A stretch of DNA of 64,000 nt from NCBI GenBank assembly GCA_902789835.1, contig CADAPN010000004.1:14135-78134 (forward strand), read 5' to 3'. Below the pieces are notes generated by a model. The model did not search any database. It had not been told where the DNA came from and worked only from the letters and a program-made list of their open reading frames with translations. Origin of the DNA: Oscillospiraceae bacterium (GTDB taxonomy: Bacteria; Bacillota_A; Clostridia; Oscillospirales; Oscillospiraceae). Both the position numbers and the translations under genes were made by a program. This document shows, in pieces, positions 58,999 to 64,000 of the stretch (its first letter is position 1; every line of letters begins with the position of its first letter).

Positions 58999-59028
58999 CG
59001 TCTTCTTTTCCCTTTCGCATCCTGTCGC

Positions 59029-59862
59029 TCAGATCTGCCGGTCCAGCAGCTCCGTGAAACGGGCGCAGACCTCCTTCGGCGTCTCCCCGCCGTCCTTGTA
59101 CCAGAATTCCGTCACATAGCGGCGCACGCCCAGCTCCCAGGCCGCCTTCACCGCGGCTTCGAAATTTACATGCCCCGTCCCGTAGGGAATCTCCCGGTAA
59201 TGTCCCGGGCAGGTCTCCTTCAGGTGCAGGGCCAGCAGCTGCCCCCTGCCCTTTTTCAGGTCCTCGATGGGATCCGTGCCGTACTGCACGGCCGCATTGG
59301 TGGTGTTGCCGATATCCGGATAGAGCTTCAGATAATTGGAGTCTGCAAGCCCGATGTAGTGCATTCCCTTTTCCACGGTATTCATGAATTCGTTTTCCAT
59401 GGTTTCAAACCCGAGCTGAACGCCGGCGCAGGCCGCGCTCTGCGTCAGCATGCGGATATTCTCCACGAACCGCCGTTCCGTTTCCTCGCTGTGCGGCTCA
59501 TAATACACGTCATATCCCGGAATCATCACAATCCGCACCCCCAGGTCCGCCGCCAGGTCGATGCTCCGCTCCGCGATCTCCATTCCTCTGGCGCAGACCG
59601 CGGGATCGGGATTTCCGAGCGAATACTTGGTCAGGGCGCTGGCATTGAGCGTCCGGATCGGCATATCCAGGTCAAAGCAGAGGTTCACCAGGTCCCGCCG
59701 TTCCTGCTTCGTGCTGTAAACGCGGGAGATCCGCGCCTCGGTTGCGTCGATGCTGATCTCCACAAAGTCATAGCCGGCTTCTTTTGCAATCTGCAGCTTT
59801 TCCCTCCAGGAGACATCCGGCATGGCCTTCTCATACAGTCCGAGAGAATAGGCCTTTCTCAT
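59029..59862 (-). CDS. L-xylulose/L-ribulose-5-phosphate 3-epimerase (UlaE/SgbU type)
   Basis: 277 residues of TIM barrel matching UlaE: SLGLYEKAMPDVSWREKLQI at the start, YDFVEISIDATEARISR, IVMIPGYDVYYE, with metal ligands around LGFETMENEFMNTV, YPDIGN, LHLKETCPGHYREI and YVTEFWYKD. It converts L-xylulose 5-phosphate to L-ribulose 5-phosphate in the ascorbate and diketogulonate pathways. It overlaps the kinase gene by four bases (ATGA). Confidence 0.92.
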   Translation of the reverse strand: MRKAYSLGLYEKAMPDVSWREKLQIAKEAGYDFVEISIDATEARISRVYSTKQERRDLVNLCFDLDMPIRTLNASALTKYSLGNPDPAVCARGMEIAERSIDLAADLGVRIVMIPGYDVYYEPHSEETERRFVENIRMLTQSAACAGVQLGFETMENEFMNTVEKGMHYIGLADSNYLKLYPDIGNTTNAAVQYGTDPIEDLKKGRGQLLALHLKETCPGHYREIPYGTGHVNFEAAVKAAWELGVRRYVTEFWYKDGGETPKEVCARFTELLDRQI

Positions 59863-61397
59863 CTTGCTTCCTCCTCGATCATCGCCTGCATCTCGGACCA
59901 GAGTCCGTCCAGGCAGTCGATGGTCCTGCAGTACAGCCTGTATTTTCTGTCATAGACTTCCGTGCGGCTTTCATCCGGTTCGTACCGTCTGGAGACACTG
60001 GTCATGTTTTCCACGGCGCTTTCCAGATCCGGGTACTCTCCCGTCGCCACCGCCGCCGCGATGGCACAGCCAAGGGCGCCGGTTTCGTTCGCTTCGACCG
60101 TCTCCACCGGGAGCTTCATGACGTCGGCAAACATCTGCGCCCAGACGGTCGAACGCGCCGCGCCGCCCGCGAGACGGATACAGCTCGGCCGATCGCTCCG
60201 GCTTTTCAGCAGCCGCTCCAGGTGCATGCGGTGGCAGAAGGCAATCCCCTCATACACGCTCCGCGCCAGGTGCTTCCGGCTGTGGTTCAGCGACATGCCG
60301 ACAAAGCTTCCCTTCGCATTCGGATGGACGTTCGATGCCATCAGAAACGGCAGGAAGACCGGTACAAACTCTCTGGGCGAAATCTCGTCCACCCAGCGGT
60401 TGAGTACTTCATAGATGCTTTCGCCCCCGGCCTTGCATTCCGCGCCGAGTTCCGGAAGCAGCTCGCGTACAAACCATTCGTTGTTGCCCGCCGAGGTCGG
60501 GCTCGACTCTTCGATGAGATAGTATTCCGGCAGGCAGAACAGCGAGTTCATCAGGACGCTTCCGTCCGTGACCGGTTCCCTGCGGACATATTCGTTGATG
60601 CTCCAGGTCCCCGCAATCATGCAGAGTCGGTCCGGATTGATGACGCCCGCCGCAAGGGCGCAGGCGTTGATGTCAAACATGCCGCCCACCACCGGGGTCC
60701 CCGGGAGGAGGCCGCAGCGCTCCGCCGCTTCTTCCGTCACACGGCCGCAGATCTCCGTCGCCCTGCACAGCGGCGGCAGCGCCTCGGCGATCTCTTCCAG
60801 GCCGAAGAGCTTCAGCAGTTCTCCGTCATAGTCCCGGGTGTGCAGATTCATGAGGTTGGCCCCGGAATAATCCGTGATTTCCGCCTTTGCCTCTCCCGTG
60901 AGACGGAAGCGGACATAGTCCTTGCATTCAAACACCCAGCGGATGTTCCGGTAACGCTCCGGTTCGTTGTCCCGCAGCCAGGCCAGCAGCGAAACCGGCT
61001 GGCAGGCGAGAATATGCTGCGCCGTGCAGGCGAAAACCTTCTCTTCTGTCCCGTCCTCCGCCCAGTGCTTCGGATAAGCCCAGGCGCGGTTATCGGTGGA
61101 GATAATGCCGTTGCGGGCGGGCTTTCCGTCCTTGCCCCAGAGGTAAAGGCCCTTTCCGTGTCCGGCAATTCCGATCCCCGCCACGTCCTTTGCCTCGACG
61201 CCGGTTTCCCGGAGAACCTGGGAGATCACGTGGCAGTTGGCCTTCCACATCTCCTCCATATCCCGCTCCACAAAGCCGGGCTTCGGCGTGATGGAAGCCG
61301 TCGCGACCACCGCTTTGCCGACCTCTTTTCCATTCCTGTCAAACAGCGCGGCCTTGGTCGCCGTCCCGCCGTTGTCCAGGCCGATAAAATAATGCAT
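59859..61397 (-). CDS. lyxK: FGGY carbohydrate kinase, L-xylulose/3-keto-L-gulonate kinase (LyxK) type
   Basis: 512 residues. The N-terminal GLDNGGTATKAALFDRNGKE is the phosphate-1 region. GFVERDMEEMW, GIGIAGHGKGLYLWGKD and SPTSAGNNEWFVRE match E. coli LyxK (YiaP) closely in my recollection, and GGAARSTVWAQMFADVM with VEANETGALGCA forms the C-terminal ATP site. It phosphorylates a ketose such as L-xylulose or 3-keto-L-gulonate. It is coupled to the UlaE-type epimerase, which uses the expected downstream product. Confidence 0.9.
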   Translation of the reverse strand: MHYFIGLDNGGTATKAALFDRNGKEVGKAVVATASITPKPGFVERDMEEMWKANCHVISQVLRETGVEAKDVAGIGIAGHGKGLYLWGKDGKPARNGIISTDNRAWAYPKHWAEDGTEEKVFACTAQHILACQPVSLLAWLRDNEPERYRNIRWVFECKDYVRFRLTGEAKAEITDYSGANLMNLHTRDYDGELLKLFGLEEIAEALPPLCRATEICGRVTEEAAERCGLLPGTPVVGGMFDINACALAAGVINPDRLCMIAGTWSINEYVRREPVTDGSVLMNSLFCLPEYYLIEESSPTSAGNNEWFVRELLPELGAECKAGGESIYEVLNRWVDEISPREFVPVFLPFLMASNVHPNAKGSFVGMSLNHSRKHLARSVYEGIAFCHRMHLERLLKSRSDRPSCIRLAGGAARSTVWAQMFADVMKLPVETVEANETGALGCAIAAAVATGEYPDLESAVENMTSVSRRYEPDESRTEVYDRKYRLYCRTIDCLDGLWSEMQAMIEEEAR

Positions 61398-61416
61398 CTC
61401 GTCTCTCCGTTCCGGC

Positions 61417-62346
61417 TCAGCGGCTGATTTCCACGCCGGAGAGTTCCCAGCAGCGCGTCAGGAATTCTCTCGCGATCCGTTCTTTCCGCCAGAGATTGTC
61501 TCCCTTGTGGCCGAGCACTTCAATGGACACCCAGAAGCGTTTCACTCCTTCGGGTTTGTCAAACGACGCCGCGCGGCGGATGATCTCCGCCCCGACCTCC
61601 GGCGTCAGGAAACCTTCCGTCGTCCAGTCGGGCGCCTCGGCGGGATCCATGTGCAGGTCTCCGAAGCAGGGGTGCGTCGGATCGTCGATGCAGTCGCAGA
61701 GGTGGATCTGGCTGAGAAACGGCGCCGCCATCTCCAGGGTGTTGAAGATGCCGAGGCCGCCAAGCCTCTCATGGGCGCTGTCCCAGTGCAGGAAGAGGTT
61801 CGGGTGTGCCTCGTGCAGCGGCCGGAACCATTCCACCACCTCGTCCATCGGGCCGATGAGGGCCTTCTTGTGGGCATAACGGTCCAGGGGTTCGATGCTG
61901 CAGTTCATGCCGAGCGCTGCCGTATAATCCGCAATTTTGGAGAGCGTATCCGCCTGGGCGGCCATGGCCTCGTCGTGATATTTATCTCCGGGATACGGTC
62001 CGCTGGGGACGCCGAAGGTGGTGTACCCGCTCTCTGCGGCGAAATCCGCGTGCATTTTCAGGAAATCCAGGACTTCTTCCCGCCGTCTGTCGTCCAGATT
62101 GCACAGGGACATCTTCTGCTCGTTCAGGAAAGGCGCCACAAAGGTGATGGCCGTGAGATCGTTGTCTTTCAGGATTTTTCGGACGGTGTCCCGGTGTTCC
62201 TTCGTCGGGAAGGAAGGCAGTTCCACATTTCGATAGAAGTCCTTCTCCACAATCCTGTTCAGCACCTCGATCAGCCGCTTTTCATCATGTAGGTAGGGCA
62301 TGAACATTTCCAGGATATGTGCGGAGGGATAAAGTTTCTGTGGCAT
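61417..62346 (-). CDS. Sugar phosphate isomerase/epimerase, xylose-isomerase-like TIM barrel
   Basis: 309 residues from the ATG at 62346; the ATG three codons earlier is only one base from the AGGAGGA site, so the later one is preferred. It is an AP-endonuclease-2-like TIM barrel with probable metal ligands in NCSIEPLDRYAH, LFLHWDSAHE, HLCDCIDDPTHPCFGDLHMD and FWVSIEVLG. It is probably a keto-sugar or sugar-acid epimerase; the exact reaction is not evident. It begins the second part of the operon, after the hairpin at 62381. Confidence 0.82.
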   Translation of the reverse strand: MPQKLYPSAHILEMFMPYLHDEKRLIEVLNRIVEKDFYRNVELPSFPTKEHRDTVRKILKDNDLTAITFVAPFLNEQKMSLCNLDDRRREEVLDFLKMHADFAAESGYTTFGVPSGPYPGDKYHDEAMAAQADTLSKIADYTAALGMNCSIEPLDRYAHKKALIGPMDEVVEWFRPLHEAHPNLFLHWDSAHERLGGLGIFNTLEMAAPFLSQIHLCDCIDDPTHPCFGDLHMDPAEAPDWTTEGFLTPEVGAEIIRRAASFDKPEGVKRFWVSIEVLGHKGDNLWRKERIAREFLTRCWELSGVEISR

Positions 62347-62380
62347 GAGGTTCATTCCTCCTCTTGTTTTCAAAGTAAGC

Positions 62381-62413
62381 AAAGGGGAGCTGTGCGGAGC
62401 ACAGCTCCCCTTT
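62381..62413 (-). terminator. Hairpin terminator/attenuator inside the sugar operon
   Basis: A perfect 15-bp stem AAAGGGGAGCTGTGC/GCACAGCTCCCCTTT with a 3-base loop. On the minus strand TTTGCTTACTTTG follows, 35 bases before the next gene. Read-through is probably partial, giving more dehydrogenase than downstream enzymes. Confidence 0.75.
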
Positions 62414-62426
62414 TTTCGGGATTCGC

Positions 62427-63458
62427 TTAGACCTTCTGGCAGTCAATGATGATCTTGCAGAGGTTGTCGCCGTTGATCATCATGTTGATGGCCTTGTCGA
62501 TGTCGCTGAGCGGAAGAATATCGCTGACCATGCGGTCCAGGTGCAGCTTGCGCCAGTTCTCTTCGACGAAACGGACGCCGCCTTCGAAGTCCTCCTGAGA
62601 GTACAGGCGGTTGCCGATGAGCGTGATTTCCTTGAAGGAAACCTTGCCGATGATGAATTCATAGATGTCGCCGGAGAGGTTCAGGCTCATCATTTTGCCG
62701 CCGCAGCGGGTGAGGTCCGGCATCTGCAGGGTGGCGGATTTGGCTCCGGAGGTGTCGTAGACCATGTCAAATCCACCGCCGCCGGTGACCTCGCGCATGA
62801 GGTCCATCGGGTCGGTCTGTGTGGGATTGATGGTCTCGATTCCCATGGATTCGACGAACTGGCGGCGCGGCTCATTCACCTCAGACACGATGACCCGTCC
62901 GGCGCCGTAGGCCTTTGCGAAGATGGCGATGTACAGGCCGACCGCCGCACCGCCCGAAATGAACACGGTGTCGCCCTTCTGGAGCTGGCTGCGCACCATG
63001 ACATGATAGCCGACGGCGAAGGGCTCGCCAAGAATGGCGACCTCATCGGGGAAGTCGTCGGGAATGGCGACAAGCTTCTCCACGCCGACCTTGGTGTATT
63101 CGGCAAAGCCTCCGTCCCGATGGATGCCGAGCAGTTCCAGGTTCTCGCACACATGGCCGAGGCCGCGTCTGCAGGCGGAGCAGTGACCGCAGGAGACAAC
63201 CGGGTTCATCAGAACCCGCTGGCCCAGATGGAAGGGTCCTTCATAGCCTTCCGGCAGGGTCTCAATGGTGCCGAGGATTTCATGGCAGAGCACGCGGGGG
63301 ATCGTGGCGGTCATGTGCTTGTGGCGGTAGACGACCATGTCCGAGCCGCAGACGCCGCCGTAGCGGACTTTGATCAGGGCTTCATCCGGGCCCGGCACCG
63401 GCATGGGAACGTCGGTGAGCTCGAGCTGGAACCAGTCTTTTAATACAGCTGCTTTCAT
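62427..63458 (-). CDS. Zinc-dependent alcohol/polyol dehydrogenase (MDR superfamily)
   Basis: 343 residues. Catalytic-zinc ligands are in GGVCGSDMVVYRHKHM and VLCHEILG; the structural zinc site is CGHCSACRRGLGHVC. The NAD site is VFISGGAAVGLYIAIFAKA. Close relatives oxidise L-gulonate, L-threonine, sorbitol or L-idonate. With an SDR upstream of the gluconate 5-dehydrogenase type, an L-idonate/L-gulonate 5-dehydrogenase role fits. RBS AAGGAAGG. Confidence 0.88.
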   Translation of the reverse strand: MKAAVLKDWFQLELTDVPMPVPGPDEALIKVRYGGVCGSDMVVYRHKHMTATIPRVLCHEILGTIETLPEGYEGPFHLGQRVLMNPVVSCGHCSACRRGLGHVCENLELLGIHRDGGFAEYTKVGVEKLVAIPDDFPDEVAILGEPFAVGYHVMVRSQLQKGDTVFISGGAAVGLYIAIFAKAYGAGRVIVSEVNEPRRQFVESMGIETINPTQTDPMDLMREVTGGGGFDMVYDTSGAKSATLQMPDLTRCGGKMMSLNLSGDIYEFIIGKVSFKEITLIGNRLYSQEDFEGGVRFVEENWRKLHLDRMVSDILPLSDIDKAINMMINGDNLCKIIIDCQKV

Positions 63459-63484
63459 CAGGTTTGTGCCTTCCTTTCGAGTCT

Positions 63485-63668
63485 TACGGCTGCTTGCCGA
63501 TGTAGGCCAGGATGCCGCCGTCAGATGCAGGGGCTGGCCCTGTACTCCCCGCCTCCGGCGGGGAGTACGGTTTCTTTACGGCTGCTTGCCGATATAAGCC
63601 AGGATACCGCCGTCAGATGCAGGGGATGGCCCTGTACTCCCCGCCTCCGGCGGGGAGTACGGTTTCTT
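63485..63668. repeat. Two 92-base tandem units carrying SDR gene ends and hairpins
   Basis: Units 63485-63576 and 63577-63668 differ at about four positions. Each holds, on the minus strand, a copy of the last 13 codons and stop of the SDR gene (DGGILAYIGKQP) plus a 12-bp hairpin GTACTCCCCGCC/GGCGGGGAGTAC (63542-63568 and 63634-63660). The three differences from the gene within the coding-like part of the second unit are all silent. No T-tract follows the hairpins on the minus strand, so they are not typical terminators. Confidence 0.85.
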
Positions 63669-64000
63669 TACGGCTGCTTGCCGATGTAGGCCAGGATGCC
63701 GCCGTCCACATAGAGGATGTGGCCGTTGACAAAGTTGGAGGCATCGGAGGCCAGGAACACGGCCGGTCCCATCAGGTCTTCCGGGGTACCCCAGCGGGCT
63801 GCCGGCGTCTTCGCCACGATGAACTGGTCAAAGGGATGACGGCTGCCGTCCGGCTGACGCTCGCGCAGCGGAGCGGTCTGCGGCGTGGCAATGTAGCCGG
63901 GTCCGATACCGTTGCACTGGATGTTGTACTCGCCGTACTCGGAGCAGATGTTGCGGGTCAGCATCTTCAGTCCGCCCTTTGCCGCCGCATAGGCGGAGAC
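63668..64000 (-). CDS. SDR family oxidoreductase, gluconate 5-dehydrogenase type (partial)
   Basis: The C-terminal 110 residues are in the window; the gene continues beyond the right edge. The catalytic YxxxK motif is visible in SAYAAAKGGLKML at the edge, then IQCNGIGPGYIATPQTAPL and the typical end FVNGHILYVDGG. Close relatives interconvert gluconate and 5-ketogluconate or similar sugar acids, in keeping with the operon. Its last 13 codons are repeated twice downstream. Confidence 0.85.
   Translation of the reverse strand, partial: VSAYAAAKGGLKMLTRNICSEYGEYNIQCNGIGPGYIATPQTAPLRERQPDGSRHPFDQFIVAKTPAARWGTPEDLMGPAVFLASDASNFVNGHILYVDGGILAYIGKQP

Noticed and set aside
63485..63668. CRISPR-like tandem repeat
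   Set aside because: Only two units with no variable spacers; each contains an SDR gene end, and there are no cas genes.

Overview
The window reads as chromosomal DNA of a GC-rich anaerobic Clostridia-class Firmicute, most like the gut Oscillospirales/Ruminococcaceae group. This rests on the hprK-murB-rapZ-whiA-dnaE block, purine-rich AGGAGG-type ribosome binding sites, several near-consensus sigma-A promoters with 17-base spacers, ferredoxin-linked enzymes (IorAB, an EFR1-type ferredoxin), a FeoA-FeoB fusion and families such as DUF6765. The genus is inference. Genes are dense and mostly in short operons with overlapping start and stop codons, many closed by strong hairpin terminators. I saw no tRNA, rRNA, CRISPR array or prophage.

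Layout. 1-6.1 kb: a broken LysR regulator facing iorAB (indolepyruvate oxidation), then a membrane acyltransferase, a GIY-YIG protein, a flavodoxin/ferredoxin protein and a DUF1294 protein. 6.2-15.9 kb: a carbohydrate island on the minus strand with a GH94 phosphorylase of N,N'-diacetylchitobiose/cellobiose type, a phosphohexomutase, and a sugar ABC importer bracketed by its sensor kinase (upstream) and response regulator (downstream). 16-20.9 kb: a Nudix / GT4 / secreted esterase operon and the CCA-adding enzyme. 21-23.7 kb: feoAB with a very short DtxR-like regulator. 23.8-32.1 kb: xpt, rpmB and the hprK-murB-rapZ-whiA-dnaE operon. 32.2-36.5 kb: an acyl-CoA ligase and a four-gene operon (membrane protein, DUF6765, DUF308, MoaE-like). 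36.7-43.5 kb: a four-gene phosphorelay operon (hybrid kinase, REC-GGDEF-EAL, HPt, double-REC hybrid kinase) that probably controls c-di-GMP breakdown. 43.7-47.2 kb: an EamA transporter, a ParB-like/BMP fusion and a metallophosphoesterase.

47.2-49.1 kb is visibly AT-richer. It carries a radical SAM enzyme paired with a small protein that has a Cys cluster, a lipobox and a repeated C-terminal motif, with its own promoter and terminator. The stretch ends at a REP-like sequence where a gene fragment abuts a 5'-truncated ammonium transporter-PII fusion. This pair is my best candidate for an undescribed system.

50.1-56.4 kb holds a Tat-exported old-yellow-enzyme-type reductase, a small lipoprotein, a small basic membrane protein, a Cache-HAMP-SpoIIE phosphatase and a membrane-anchored Mrr-like nuclease. 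56.5 kb to the end is a sugar-acid/pentulose operon (2-hydroxyacid dehydrogenase, YhcH/YiaL, beta-propeller, UlaE, LyxK, TIM-barrel epimerase, zinc dehydrogenase, SDR) resembling the enteric yia/ula keto-gulonate pathway. Between its SDR and zinc dehydrogenase genes lie two 92-base tandem units, each holding a copy of the SDR gene's last 13 codons and a hairpin.
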